A stretch of 64,000 nucleotides of DNA from Tubiluchus corallicola (taxonomy: Eukaryota; Priapulida; Priapulimorpha; Priapulimorphida; Tubiluchidae). Made by a program: the position numbers and the translations under genes. Location of the stretch: NCBI GenBank assembly GCA_030141605.1, contig JAQGDQ010000835.1:1-64000 (forward strand), read 5' to 3'. This document shows positions 1 through 12,554 of this stretch, in pieces. How positions within the stretch are numbered: the first letter of the stretch is position 1; each line of letters starts with the position of its first letter. The notes under the pieces are model-generated. The model made no database searches, had not been told where the DNA came from, and saw nothing but the letters and a program-made list of their open reading frames with translations.

Positions 1-924
1 CGAAGAGTTAAAAACTGAATTATAAAATAAAGTGTTTCTGAATAATAACTTCGTTCTCTCTCGTGTTATTAATTCATTATGGTATCATTGTCAGAAACTT
101 TAGTGAATGCGAAGCTCACTAGGTTACTAGTGTAGTGACCTGTTGTCTAGGGTATTTTTCCATCTCAGATAGGTGAAAGATCTTCGATTCTACAATATAC
201 GTGTATTAGAAATTGCTATTAAAAATGTAATATTCACTACCATGGAGCTCTAGGACCGCCCCTGCCTAATATTACATGTGGATCCATTTGGTGATGTACT
301 GTTTGTAGTGGAACATAAACTTGAACACTAAACCTATGGTGAGTATGTTTATTAAGTTATAACAATCATTCCAAGCTTTCATTGTAAAGGGATTACAAAT
401 TGCTGTAATTTTTAGTCGTAAACAATAGTTCCTGTGGGAACTAATACACGTACATTTAGCTTAAAAATTTTAACTGTAAATTCGTTTCAGTAAGTAAGTT
501 GAACTTGGTTCTTCAACTTACATTAAATGTAATACAGTACATATTTAATCAATATGCACTGTATTAAGCTTGTATTTGTGAATGCATAGAGCTCTTTCCA
601 TTTCTGCGGTAAACTTTAGCGGTAACAATTCTACAGGTACATGATTGCGTAACACTTATACTATAATTCGCTAACAGTGCGTAGCTTTTATACACTATTT
701 CGCAATCAAAATTTACTTCAACTACTGAGCAAACGCCAGCAATACTTCATTGTACTTCGTTCAGTTAGTTAAAATGCACCAGTGGTAGTTTGTGAATATA
801 AATGTTGTACAGTCCTTTCACTGAATCTTAATAATTGAGTACCCAGGGTGCTCAACAAATATAAGGAAAAAGGTACCAGAGTCTGATTTTTGCTACCTGT
901 GTAAACACTAGTGTCTTTTATTAG
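1..924. other. Non-coding sequence before the first visible PAK1IP1 exon
   Basis: No convincing coding sequence on either strand. The first recognisable PAK1IP1 exon has an in-frame stop directly before its splice acceptor (TAG at 922-924), so coding must continue in an upstream exon. I searched this stretch for an N-terminal exon and found no credible one, so it is best read as intron, with exon 1 before the window. Confidence 0.5.
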
Positions 925-1487
925 GAGTGTAAGCTGGTGCAGTCGTTTACAAGTCATGCTCATACTGGCTGTATCAAGGCAACAGCTGTATCACCAAATA
1001 AATACCTTGCAACCGGAAGTACAGACGAAACAATCAAAGTTTATGACTTGAAGACAAGAGCTGAATATGGCACTCTGTTAAAGCATGACGGTATGAACAT
1101 TTGTCTAGTTTCATTGAACGTATACAATAAGTTCTCGCTTAACGACGCCTCGCTTTAATGACACTAATCCTTTGAGACCTTTTTTTAATGTCGCATGTTT
1201 CACTTTAATGACAGTTTTTGTCAGGCTTGTTTATTAAATATTGTTTACTGCATTGGCACACGATAAATTCAGAGGTAATAATTTGCCCAGCTAAGCAACT
1301 GATCGCAGGCAGTCAGACACACAGCTAGGCAGACCACGATGATTCACTGCTTTCCCATGTTTAGATAAAATTCCTCTCATGTTACACGGCTAAATAGTGC
1401 CTTCATTTCATTCGCATTTTAGACATAAAACTAAACTTGGTAGTAGTAGTAGTAGTAGTAGTTGTAGTAGTAGTAGTAGTAGTAATC

Positions 1488-1521
<34 letters not shown>

Positions 1522-4500
1522 TTATTTTCATGATTACATCTTCTTCTATCATGATAAATCTCATAATCAGGAATGTCGTGCCTTCCAGAAATAATTTGGA
1601 TAGAAGGCGTACCATCAGTGCATTCATTATTGCAATTAAGATCAAGCTAATTTGATTCAACACTGAAATTAAGAAATTATTTATAGATTTCAGTGCAGCA
1701 GCTGCAATGCTGCTTACCATGGCAAAACACCCAGACACTTTAAAGTAAGAATTTGTGAACATTTGGGTATTTGGTCCAGAACTGGCAAGAAATTAAAAAA
1801 TTCTCCTCAATCCAGCATTAATGACCATATTTGTGCATCTGGCCACAAAGCTAATTTTTATCATTTTAACATTGTGACCAGAGCTGCAAATAACTGGGAC
1901 TTATTAATAAATAAGTTTATCTATGTACACTAATAAAACTTCTCTTAATGTACAAAGCAGTTCAGTTCATTTAACTTTATTTTCAAACACTTGGCTATTT
2001 GTTACTGTATCAATTTCTTTACTTGAATTCTGCTTATTCATTACCTATTTCGCTTCTGTTAACTACTTAATTAATGCATAATGTTCTAAACTGTAGGTTC
2101 TGCCTATATAAACTGGTTGCATGTTTGTAAAAATTTACCACTGATGATGACAGCCTATATAAACTGGTTGTATGTTTGTAAATATTTACCACTGATTATG
2201 ACAGCAGTAGCTTTATCGAAACGTTTGACATGATTTTTTAACTATGTAAAATAAGTTTTAATAAAGTTCTGGTGTTTTAACTAGAAATAAAGATATAGAT
2301 TTTTTTTGTATGCTTTCTTTGTCAACTTTGTCAACGTACATGTCAACTTTGTTTTAAATCAAATGTGAACAGCACTTTTATGCGACATGGTGTACTTATT
2401 ATAGGAAGCATAACATGTTTGCACTTTCATGGTAACAGCCGAATGTTCAGTTGTAGTGAGGACGGTACCATCTGCGTTTGGAAGACTAGCAACTGGGAAT
2501 GCATAAGAACTCTTGCAGGTCATAAGTAAGTAGCCATCTTTTTGCAATAATACTAGTAGTTGCCAAATTTTGCACGTGATCAATAATGCACAAACATTCT
2601 ACATAGTTTTTGCTTGTTGCTTCTTCAATGATGGTAAAGTAACACATATGACAATTATAAAAAATAATAATACAAGCTCTCTCTGTGAAACGGTAATACA
2701 GTAGGTGATGAAGATGCCCAGAACAGCCATGTCATTTCTCAAGGCTGTTCCAAATAGCTTGTAGCACAGGGGGTAGGGGTGGTGAAACAGATCTTTGAAA
2801 TACACCCTTACCATTTCATCCAGTATCTTGTTAAACAAAATTATCCATCCCGTAGACTGTTTCTTCATGTGGGAGTGCTTCTTTTATCTAAACTGTGGGA
2901 ATGTTTTGTCTGGAGGGTGTTTTTGCAGAATTTCACAGAATTTGAGAGCGTGGATTCAAGAAAGCGCTCCTACTGCACCTTAAGCTACAAGCTATTTCCA
3001 ATGATATATACCACAACAGCTCTTTCAGTCCAATTCATTACCTGTCAGCTTGATATGTTTTGAAAAAAAATGGGCAAAGATGCACTCTTGGAAGTTTTCG
3101 ACTGTGTTCCTTGATCTGCTTTTCAATTTGGAGAAATAACCCCATGACAGTTTATTTGATGTACTGCTTGTCACAAATAGTTCAACAGAGAAATTCACAA
3201 ACAATATATGGATTGATAAGTAAATAAACAAGTCTATAAACATACTTAGAGAACTCATTATGCATAGCAAACTCGTCCTTAAGTCAGCAATTAAGCTTTT
3301 CTAGTTATTCACATATCCCGAATCTCCATTTTATGAGGATCACTTTGATACCAGGTTCATCGCTCTATGTTATTTCTAAGCTGAGATAATCCATGTTGAA
3401 GTTGAGGTGCAGGCTATGCACTGAAAAACATAATCTTCAGAAAAACGATGTCGCTTAGCAACCGTACGAAAGTGTGGTTGCTATGGATTTTACAAGAGCA
3501 AATTGAAGTTACATTTAAATCCCGTAGATGGCTAGATCTGGTCTTGTCAACAGGAAAAACTAGAAGCAAAATGACTGCTTTCACGAGGTACTATCGGAGT
3601 TTATCTACAATTGCAGTACTAGTTTCTAGTCAGAAAAGTGGGCATGGGGTTATAAAATTAAATTGTTAGTATATTTTGAACATTTTCTTGATAAATTCAT
3701 CCAATATATTTAGTATTTGTTTTTATAAAAAACAAAAAATTAACATTTGACCAAATTTTTGGTGCATTCTACTTTGAAGCATCGAAACGTAGTTTTAAAT
3801 ATGCCGATTTATTGGTGGTTTTGGTTTGCAAGCACACTTACATAGATAGGCCACAGACATAATTGTTCCATATAATAGCATTATCAGTTTTGTACATTAC
3901 AAAATGACCAATAACCTGATGTCTTTGATTTTAGATCGGGTGTTAATTGGATAGCTGTTCACCCTTCAGGAAAGTTGGCTCTATCCGCTGGAAAGGATAA
4001 GACGCTGCGCACTTGGGATCTTCACAAGTTCAGACAAGCTTTTGTTATTAACCTCAAGTATAGTAAGAACATGATAGTTAACTAAACGCTGATTTTAGTT
4101 AATTAGTTAAGCATTAGCCTAATAGGAAACCTAATACTTAATTAAGCTAAACTCACCAGCTAAACAAACTTTAAATCTTCTACTCACAATATTTCATCAA
4201 AGAGGTTTTAAAGGGGTTTTGTAACTTGGCAAAATCCATAGACTAGTAATCATCAAAATACAGAATACTTATTAACCTATCAAAATTCTTTTTTGGCATA
4301 ACTTCTTTAAAAAAATGTACAAGCAGGTTTAAAAGTTGAGCAGCTATTATGACACGTGCTCCTGACTATATGTCATATGCAAGAATCGAGCTATTAAATT
4401 AGTGTGCACTGACAAATCTTTTGCATTGATACTTCGCTTTGGTAGGACTGTTGAAGTTTCCCATGTGACTTTGCATGGAATACTGCAGTCACATCTAGGC

Positions 4501-7500
4501 CGGTGCCTCGTCTTGTTTACCTTCACCAACTTGACATAGTGGAAAAGTGTGTTGTTAATCATGTTTGATCCGATCTAGTGCCAACCAGGCTGTCTTTTAT
4601 TTGTCAAAGGTCAGTTGCCATATTAATCCTCTTTTATCGCTACTTCTACGGAAGTCTGGGAGAAACTGTCATGACCACTTCCACACTGATTCCTAAACGT
4701 CGACGGTTTGGTCATAGTACTTTTTTCTTTGCTTCTCATAGGTTTACCATGGACATTCGTAAATTTTGAACAGCTGCTTATAAATCTAGTTTTCTTCCCT
4801 CGGCCTTTTTATCTGTGGAATTCCCTACCAAATAATTGTTTCCCTGTAAACTACAGCTTCACTCCATTCAAGAAGAATAGCAGCTTGTGTCCTTCAATAG
4901 AAGACTAGCAAACTATTTTATGAATTGCATATGTGCAGATGTGTCCTCATATATTCAGCACCATATCCCGAGTGACCTTCAACCTTGTCTGGGGTGATTT
5001 TTATATTGAAAAAAACAAGTTAGCATATTGTCGAAAATTGCTACTAAACGTGATGTAATTTTTAATAAAAATTTATAAAATAACATTGATTCTTACTGCT
5101 TGGAAAAATTGTTGAAATTTGGAGTTTACATACCAATCAGAAATTTGATTCAGTCAGAAAATTCACGACTGAAATGCGTGCAACATGCTAAGTTTTTCTT
5201 TGATGAAGCGGGTAATTAATTATGATTAGCTGTAGCACATTTGAAAATAGTGAACTATATTAGAATGTGCAAATCAGGGTTGTTACCGAAACTGAAATTA
5301 CAACCCGAAACCGAAATTTATGAACCACAGGAAACCGATACCAAAACAAAACAAAACCAAAATCATTTTTGCAAAACCAACTACTATCAAAACTGGAAAA
5401 ATTCTGAAATAAATAAAACACTTTTTGTTTCTGCTTGTTTGCTTACATCTGTTCTAATACAAACTTGATGAAGTAGCAAAAAATTTTTAACGAAATAGGT
5501 ATAGAGATGTTTACGGTTAAAGATCATGTAGCTTCAAAAAATGTTATTTTGTTTCTATATTTCATAAATTAAACTTGCTTTTATTCAAATTACGCTTTGA
5601 TATTTCGGTTGATTGTGCCTGGAAACTTAAAGCTTCACATTTGTCAGCACTGAAGATATGCCGCATTGCCATAAAAAGCATGCTACAAATAGTACCAAAA
5701 GTTAAATAAATGATAATTTCGCTTTATTTAAACTATTTTAGCCAAAATTTTTAAGCAATTTAAAAGAAACATCTAAAAGAAAAGAAATGTACACTAACAA
5801 AACCTCGGAAAAATGCTACCGAAAATTACCGAAAGTTTTTGGCTGCAAAGCTTAATCATTTTCGACTACAACAAAACTGAATGGAAACTGAAATTATCGG
5901 CAAACCATTATGAAATTTTTGTTTCAGCAACATACCTGGTATAAATTGTTTTTATAAGAATTGATGCATCTCAGTTGAGGTGTTGTTTAATTCGTGTACA
6001 CGAGTTTTGTACTTTAGTACTTCTACGAATGCCATCTACTCTTCATGCCTATCACGTACATGTCTTGTTTTCTTTTGCAGTTGCTGACCAAGTGCACTGG
6101 TCCCCTAATGGAAGCCATTATGTTGTATTTCAAGGAAACGCTGCAGATGTTTATGATGTAGAAACAGGCGAAATTGTCTACACATTTAATTTCCAGCATC
6201 GGATAAACACATTGTGTTTTATCACCGTAAGTACTGCTTGGGAGCTTGATTGTTTTTGTTACGCGCACTTAACTCAGTTCATGTATTAGATTACAATCAT
6301 ACCTCCGTTGTCTACCGTCTTCGTACTCGTACTAATTGGTTTTCGACCAGAAAATTCAAGCTGAAATTGTCTCCACTCTCGACCAGAATTTCGGTACTCG
6401 ACCAACTGCCAAACATGTGATGAACACGTGCGTGGCGAGCCGAGTAGAGCCGAGAGTAACCTACCATGCCAGAAAGTAGTCACGCACAACATTTGAATCG
6501 CCTAACATCGCTAAGTGCTTTCCTCGCTTATTTTTCCTGGATTACATTTAATTTTGTGTTATACTTAACCCCAATCATATCTCCTAAGAGGAGTGCAAGT
6601 CTTTGTAATTCTATTATGTTTGTATTACCAATTATATCATATCTACTGTTTGAATAAACATTTTTGCAGTATTGTATTTCGTTTTAGTAATACTTTACAG
6701 TTCATTTGGTGCTTGAGAATGGATTATTTGTTGTTGCATAATTTCTTATTTGAATAAATGATTCAGTACACAACCAAATCGGTTTTCAAATTTTTTTAGG
6801 AACGAATTATGGTCGAAAACAGAGGTACTACTGTATGACCTCTTCCGTAAATTTTAAATTAGTCTTTTTTGTTAATAATGAGATTGCTGTCTTTGTCAGT
6901 AGCCCTTTTTAGAGTTTTCCCTTGTGCATACGTATCGATGGGTCAAAAGGAAAAGGTAGCCTGGTACTCTCTTACCACAACAACTGTTAGTCTGGTACTC
7001 TTGTTTCATTATGGAAATGACATCGAAACGCGTAATGCATGTCTTTTGTATGGATTAAATTAAATTAGGTTGGAGTAGTAATTAAACTGATAGAGTTTGC
7101 TGATAGAGTTTTTGCTACAGTCAAATTCTGATTCTGAAATGGCATTACTACAGTCTCAGTTCTGAATCATGTTCAATACGTTTCCTGACTTTACGGATGA
7201 ATTTCTACTTAATTTAAACGATTTTTTAAAATTCTTTGGACATCACGAGGCTAGACAAAACACACAATTTCAAACTAAAGTACACATGTTGGTGCTTTAT
7301 AGCTTGAAGTTGCGCCGAAACTATCCAGGCTGACTATGAAAATCTACATTTAGGTTGTAATTGTAGAAACCTCACTACAGTACAGATGATTCTTGTCTAC
7401 GATCATCGTGGTTCTAGGGTTACATGAATTCCCACAGTCACGGAAAAATCTTCAGTGATTGTCGCGTAAACTCTCTAATAATGTAATTCTAACATGACGC

Positions 7501-10500
7501 TTTTACCCAAATAAGATGACTAACATAAGAAGCTGTCAATGCGGGTGTAAATAAGCATTTCTCTAACCGGAACAACGGCAAAAGTGCGGTGCATACACAA
7601 AGCCATTGCTAATGTTGCTGGGTACACATAACCTCTTTTCACGATTATTGTCAATTTCTGGAATTCTGAAAACGTTTATTAAATGACAGAAAGAGTCGAA
7701 TTCTTATTATTCATTAAATTAGTCGATAATTCTGGAGCAGTTTATTTCCTAGGGCGGGTAATTAGTGAATGAGCTAATTAAAGATTAAGTGCATAGAGCA
7801 AACAACTTTGCCCAACAGTCGAAACTTTTCGGACAGGACCCAGACTTAATGGGTCTGTAAGAGCCAGTATGGGCCAGTAAGAGCTGAATTCGGTTGAACT
7901 TTGTACGAATGCTTCTTTTTAAACTAATGATACAGCAAAGTCGTAACTTGCCTCACACACACACACAAATCTTCTCCATTTGTGTTTCAAATATTTATAA
8001 AATTATAGTAATTACAACCCCAAAGTTTATAAAATATCCATTGTGGCCCTTTGTGGGTGTCGAAATGGCACTCAGCACACTTTTTCTAATCTGCACATGT
8101 AAATGTGGCTCGAGTGCTAGGCTGCAGGGAATGGTTTAACTCATTGAACATGCCTATGGATGTGTAATATACTATGTCAACTTCTCAGATTGCGTTTATT
8201 TGACTTTGAAGGTCAGATTTTGATTTACAATTTATTGAATAAATGCACACAAATTAATCTCTTTGCAGAGCGATGTTTTTGCCGTTGGAGGGGAGTCTAC
8301 GGATGCTAGTCTTTATAAAATTTCAAAGAAGCAGTGTTGGTTGAGGTTTAAAGCTCACGAAAATAGGTAAGTTCCGACAAAATTTTGGTAGCCTAAGAAT
8401 TTCTCTCGCCTTAATATGAAATTTAAAAGAAACTGCAAACTTTTTTATCAAAAAGACACTTTCTCAGTTGTAAATATGCTCTAATTTATTGAGTTGAAGC
8501 TGAGCTGATTCAGAAAGTTTTTGTCACTATCACTGCATGTGTCATGTGTGAATTGTGAACTCACAAGTGCGAATCACTTTTCAATTTATTGTCGGCTGCA
8601 AACTCTTCGACAGTTGCTGCTAGTTGATTTTCTGTCTAGTGTGAACGCCTCGGTGAGTTACTCTCGACACTTCATGCAGCGAATAGAGAAGAGTGTGAAC
8701 GCCTCGACGAGTTACTCTCGACACGTCTCGCAGTGAATAGAGAAGGGTGTGAACCCATCAACGAGTTACTTTCGACACTTCTCGCAGTGAATAGAGAAGG
8801 GTGTGAACGCCTCAACGAGTTACTCTCGACACTTCTCGCAGTGAATAGAGAAGGGTGTGAACGCCTCAACGAGTTACCTTCGACACTTCTCGCAGTGAAT
8901 AGAGAAGGGTGTGAACCCATCAACGAGTTACTCTCGTCACTTCTCGCAGTGAATAGAGAAGGGTGTGAATGTCACCACGAGTTACTCTCGACACTTCTCG
9001 CAGCGAATAAAGAAGGGTGTGAATGTCACCACGAGTTACTCTCGACACTTCTCGCAGCGAATAGAGAAGGGTGTGAATGTCTCCACGAGTTACTCTCGAC
9101 ACTCTCCCAGAGAATAGAGAAGGGCGTGAACGCATCGAAGAGTTACTCTCGACACTTCTCCCAGAGAATAGAGAAGGGTGTGAACGCTTCGACGAGTTAC
9201 TCTCGACACTTCTCGCAGTGAATAGAGAAGGGTGTGAACCCATCAACGAGTTACTTTCGACACTTCTCGCAGTGAATAGAGAAAGTGTGAACCCATCAAC
9301 GAGTTACTTTTGACACTTCTCGCAGTGAATAGAGAAGGGTGTAAAATTCGACGAGTTACTCTCGACACTTCTCGCAGTGAATAGAGAAAGTGTGAACCCA
9401 TCAACGAGTTACTTTCGACACTTCTCGCAGTGAATAGAGAAGGGTGTGTCAGCTTGCATATTACTTGGATTTTAGCCAATTAAAAGCGTAGAAATTCTCC
9501 TAACATTTGACCGAGAGCTACGTCACAAATGACTGATTGAAGAAACATTTAATATTTTTCAGAATTCGAATGATGTGTTGCGTGAAAGAGAACGAATCTA
9601 CTTTCTTGATGATGTCAGCGTCTAGTGACGGTTTCCTCAAAGTTTGGAGAGTTTCTCATTTAGACCAAGAGGTGAGTTCTTGCCTTTTATCAAGGTTTCT
9701 TAAATTGAATACAGTAATTACAGTAAACTCAAACACATCGGGACTTGAGAATTTGTTCAAGTTATGCGAAAGTACGACTTTGACAATGTTCGTAAGAAAA
9801 TAAGATTTAGTCGCTCATCAACGTCGGACAATACACTGCAGCTGGTGGAAATGACAAACTGTACCTTTAATCAAATATCAAACAACAATTATTCGTAATT
9901 TTTATGAATAATCAAAAATAAAATGACTCTTCTATTGCGGTCTGAGTAGCATGGTTAATAGAATGCGGCAGTAATAATATTGTGTGCTACATTAAACCGT
10001 GTTCGTCAAGCTACATTGCATTCAGTGTTCTGCTAAGGTAATACAAGAAATCTTCGCATTTTTGTTCGAGATAGGCGAGGTAATTTCAATGAGACATTTA
10101 AGAATTGTACCGGGAGTTCGGTTCCGGTGTTTGTTAAAGGGAAAATCGGTTCCATTTCCAGAGATCTGTTTGAGATCTACGCAAGAATTTGAGCTACACC
10201 AGTTTGAATTATAGGTAACTTACTGTAGTTAGTAAGTAGCCGTCATCTGTTGTCAAAAATATAAATAATTTTTTTGAATAGCTACAATTTATTAATATTA
10301 ACCAATTCAAAAGACTGGCAGACATATATGTATGTATGTATGTATCTATGTGTGTGTGTGTGTGCGTGTGTGTGTGCGTATGTATGTGTATGTATGTCAT
10401 TTATTTGGTACCAACCAAGTTATATAACTTACTGACTATTTACAAAGCAAAATTATATACATATGTTATATACATACATACATAGCACAAACATGATTAA

Positions 10501-12237
10501 TACTATAAAAATGTTTAATATAAAACCATTATTAATTTGACAACTGCTGCTTAATTGTACTACCTGTGCAGCTTCTAATTCAGTATCTCAGATTGACTTT
10601 ATTTTAAAGGAAGACTTCGCATACTTCACCATTTTCAAGCCCGATAAAACGTAAACATTTTAACACAATTAATACTGCAAAAGCATTTCTGATAATTAAA
10701 TAATAGATTAAAAACTTAATTAACGGCGGGCGACATCTCAGTTATTTGCTTTAGTCAAGTATTTCTTGAAGAAATGCTTTCTTCTTGCATTTAGCTTTTC
10801 TCATTTACATGAATTGTGACTTTACTTTGTATAAATTGTTGACTTTGTCAGGCTGGAGCAGAAGCGCCTCTGGTGGCTGAAGTCGACACTACTTGTCGGT
10901 TAACCTGTTTGACGGTGGTCTCAAATGTAGACGACAAAAGCATCACGAGCGATGCAGCAAGCTGCAGAGAGGCAGAATCAACTGACGTCTCTAGTGTGAA
11001 AGATGACGCGATAAATGGTAAGAGTTGTTTAAACACATTCATCTTACAACCTTTGGATGCAAGAGTAAAACTGATACAAAAACTTCTCTGGTTTCAAAGA
11101 TAATAGACAAATGCAATGCATGAAAGACAGGTTGTGCAATTAGTATCTGCATAACAATTAGACAAGTGTATTAATTAATACAAAAGGCAGGAAGTGTGAT
11201 AGTAAGATTTGTTGATGCAATACACATTTGCTCAAATTTAACCTGAAAATTTATTTGTTCTTCTTGTTTTAATTAACATCTTATAAATGTTATTTATGAC
11301 GTTAATGCACTGACAACCTGATGGCACGGTTCATGGCTCTGTGGATAAGTGTGCGTATTTCTCGTGAGTGGCATGCGGCAGCCGTGGGTTCGATACTCGT
11401 TACCAGGGAGTATTGTTTGTAAACTTTGGCTGTTTACTTCACTCAGAGAGGGCGTACGTGTGTCTGAACGTGGCCGAGGCAGCTCTACCGATTCAGAGGC
11501 CCGTTTTAGAGGTGTATCCTTGACATTGAGCTAACTTTCTGCAGTGAATAATCAATCTGTAATACACTGCTGAGCAATGCTGTCACAGTCTGGAACAAAT
11601 TCATTCTCATTAAGTTTTAGTACTAGAATCCAATTATTTTGTATTTTAAGCTCATTATGTTTAACAATGCGATGATTGATTTTGTTTAGTTAAATATAAT
11701 TTATTGTAGAATTGATTCAGACAGTTTCACGATTTTCTCCACATTAGACTGTGTTTGGTATTTACAAAGTATTTGCAAAGTATTTACAAAGTATTTGCAA
11801 AGTATTTACAAAGTATTTACAAAGTATTTGCAAAGTATTTACAAAGTATTTGCAAAATATTTACAGTGAAAATGACCATTACTACAAATGCTGACACCAG
11901 GTTTACAAAGATTATTTTTAAAAAAATTTATTCTACAAATGACTCACCTGGAATGCTTTAAACTTGGTATTATAATGGGTTGACTTGTTAAAAATGCACT
12001 TTTGACACCTGTGTTGCCATTGATGGATGATAGTAAGCAGGGTTGCCAGTTTTCTTTGTACACGGCATATGTCAGAATGGATTAAGTGTCTGATTGCAAA
12101 ACCAGTTGATTCAAAATCTGAGAATTTAGTTTCGGATGAATCGAAATTCTTGTTTTTTAGAGCTGGACAAGGCCACGTCGTCAGCGCGAGCTAAGCGGAA
12201 GAGAAAGAAAAAGAGCGAAGAATCGCAACGTAGCTGA
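925..12237 (+). CDS. PAK1IP1: PAK1IP1/Mak11-like WD40 repeat protein, 8 exons (N-terminus missing)
   Basis: Exons by GT-AG boundaries and continuous phase: 925-1090, 2405-2525, 3935-4062, 6081-6226, 8269-8366, 9563-9671, 10852-11017, 12161-12237 (stop TGA). They join to 1011 nt, 336 residues plus stop. Successive exons carry WD40 blades: GSTDETIKVYDL, SEDGTICVW, AGKDKTLRTWDL, a blade ending DVYDVETGE, then SDVFAVGGEST and SASSDGFLKVW. Blade order, the HPSGKLALS segment and a basic tail (RAKRKRKKKSEESQRS) match animal PAK1IP1. Known family role: nucleolar 60S assembly factor, orthologue of yeast Mak11; in mammals it also binds and restrains the kinase PAK1. The human protein is 392 residues, so about 35-50 N-terminal residues are missing here. 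The introns hold a Penelope-like relic, hAT-like and pogo-like elements and a 54-bp minisatellite. No frameshift seen; it looks intact. Confidence 0.93.
1440..1521. repeat. Compound trinucleotide microsatellite (TAG)n-(TTA)n
   Basis: About 15 TAG units with one TTG interruption (1440-1484) adjoin about 11 TTA units (1489-1521). It lies in a PAK1IP1 intron. It creates open reading frames on both strands that encode homopolymers such as poly-Ser, poly-Val and poly-Asn; these are not genes. Confidence 0.95.
1682..2280 (+). mobile_element. Penelope-like retroelement, 3' relic with GIY-YIG domain and tail
   Basis: Positions 1682-1933 translate without a stop to a GIY-YIG endonuclease C-terminus: FQCSSCNAAYHGKTPRHF, then VRICEHLGIW, SSINDHICASGHK and LLINKF before TAA. 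The C-x2-C-x3-Y-x-GKT-x-RH pattern is the known signature of Penelope-like elements. The 3' tail contains a motif reading CCTATATAAACTGG followed by ACCACTGATGATGACAG, repeated about 50 bp later, and a GAAAC at about 2218. This resembles the hammerhead ribozyme core known from these elements, in decayed form. The reverse transcriptase part is absent, so the copy is 5'-truncated. It lies in sense orientation in a PAK1IP1 intron. Confidence 0.85.
3260..3837. mobile_element. Repeat family A, copy 1: ~600-bp non-autonomous DNA transposon
   Basis: Begins TGCATAGCAAACTCG and ends TTTGGTTTGCAAGCACAC. Other copies at 44694-45328 and 48530-49150 start GTGTGCTTGCATAGCAAA, so the element has terminal inverted repeats of about 20 bp around GTGTGCTTGCA. 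No transposase is encoded. It shares with the other copies a block reading TTCATCGCTCTATGTTATTT and another reading TTGACCAAATTTTTGG. It lies in a PAK1IP1 intron just before the exon at 3935. The left end here is slightly truncated. Confidence 0.8.
5275..5938. mobile_element. hAT-like non-autonomous element in a PAK1IP1 intron
   Basis: The left end reads CAGGGTTGTTACCGAAAC and the right end, read in reverse complement, CAGGTATGTTGCTGAAAC, a degenerate 18-bp terminal inverted repeat. Flanking octamers are gtgcaaat and gtataaat, 6 of 8 identical, as expected for an old hAT 8-bp target duplication. The interior is rich in ACCGAAA-type motifs and has no transposase reading frame. Confidence 0.65.
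6294..6833. mobile_element. pogo/Tigger-like MITE in a PAK1IP1 intron
   Basis: The ends are inverted repeats: left CAATCATACCTCCGTTGTC, right (reverse complement) CAGTAGTACCTCTGTTTTCG. Each is flanked by TA, the usual Tc1/mariner/pogo target duplication. The interior has no transposase. It starts about 65 bp after the exon ending at 6226. Confidence 0.7.
8640..9448. repeat. 54-bp minisatellite, about 15 copies, in a PAK1IP1 intron
   Basis: Tandem units containing GAATAGAGAAGGGTGTGAAC and GAGTTACTCTCGACACTTCT, mostly 54 bp long, with a few units missing 2-6 bp. Because 54 is divisible by three, long open frames appear on both strands (NREGCERLNELLSTLLAV on +, SHPSLFTARSVESNSL on -). The array lies wholly between the donor at 8367 and the acceptor before 9563, so it is intronic and not part of PAK1IP1 coding. 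A variant half with a CCCAGAGAATAGAGAAGG unit sits near 9105-9170. Confidence 0.95.
10321..10397. repeat. Simple repeat (TATG)n/(TG)n
   Basis: Runs of TATG grading into TG dinucleotides with occasional CG interruptions. It lies in the PAK1IP1 intron before the exon at 10852. Confidence 0.9.
10618..10745 (+). mobile_element. Repeat family C, 5'-end fragment
   Basis: Starts AGGAAGACTTCGCATACTTC just after a TTAA and matches the left ~130 bp of the full family C copy at 24449-25055, including the shared block CTGATAATTAAATAATAGAT. The rest of the element is missing. Confidence 0.75.
11318..11450 (+). mobile_element. tRNA-derived SINE head
   Basis: An internal RNA polymerase III promoter is visible. 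Box A-like TGGCTCTGTGG lies at 11334-11344 and box B-like GGTTCGATACT at 11387-11397, with tRNA-like spacing. No good cloverleaf closes, so it is not a working tRNA. The 3' body of the SINE probably continues towards 11600. It lies in the last PAK1IP1 intron. Confidence 0.6.
11757..11865. repeat. 11-bp tandem repeat, about 10 units
   Basis: Alternating GTATTTACAAA and GTATTTGCAAA units. Low-complexity intronic DNA; the open frame it creates is an artefact. Confidence 0.95.
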
Positions 12238-12554
12238 CGTGCTCATTGAAATGGTGAAACCAGTGAGATTGTTTGCCCTTATGGGATGTATTCTTGGGCA
12301 AGAAATATAATTATCACTGTGTTAATGTGAAATCTTTGAGGTTATTTATGTTGTTTTCCACTTAAACTTTGCAAATGATGACTCCGCTTCACCTGACATT
12401 TGACACAAAGCAGTAGCTTAGCTAATAAGGAAGCAGAAGCAGCAACTTGGGCACGTTTTCAAGGAGCTGAAGCATTTTCAACAAGCTTTTTACTCTTTAG
12501 CTCACTTGTGCGATGAAAATCAATTTTTTTATTTTTTTATTCTCATTGCCTTAA

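Noticed and set aside
1403-1762. Reading frames with poly-Asn, poly-Thr, poly-Ser or poly-Val on both strands
   Set aside because: Produced by the TAG/TTA microsatellite at 1440-1521; no splice or homology support.
6466-6657. 63-codon hydrophobic frame
   Set aside because: Lies inside the pogo-like MITE at 6294-6833; AT-rich non-coding DNA gives hydrophobic frames by chance.
8640-9448. CRISPR array
   Set aside because: Units are contiguous with no unique spacers, in a eukaryotic intron. The other minisatellites were rejected for the same reason.
8672-9479. Repetitive protein frames over 8672-9479
   Set aside because: Translations of the 54-bp intronic minisatellite. Flanking PAK1IP1 exons splice precisely around it.
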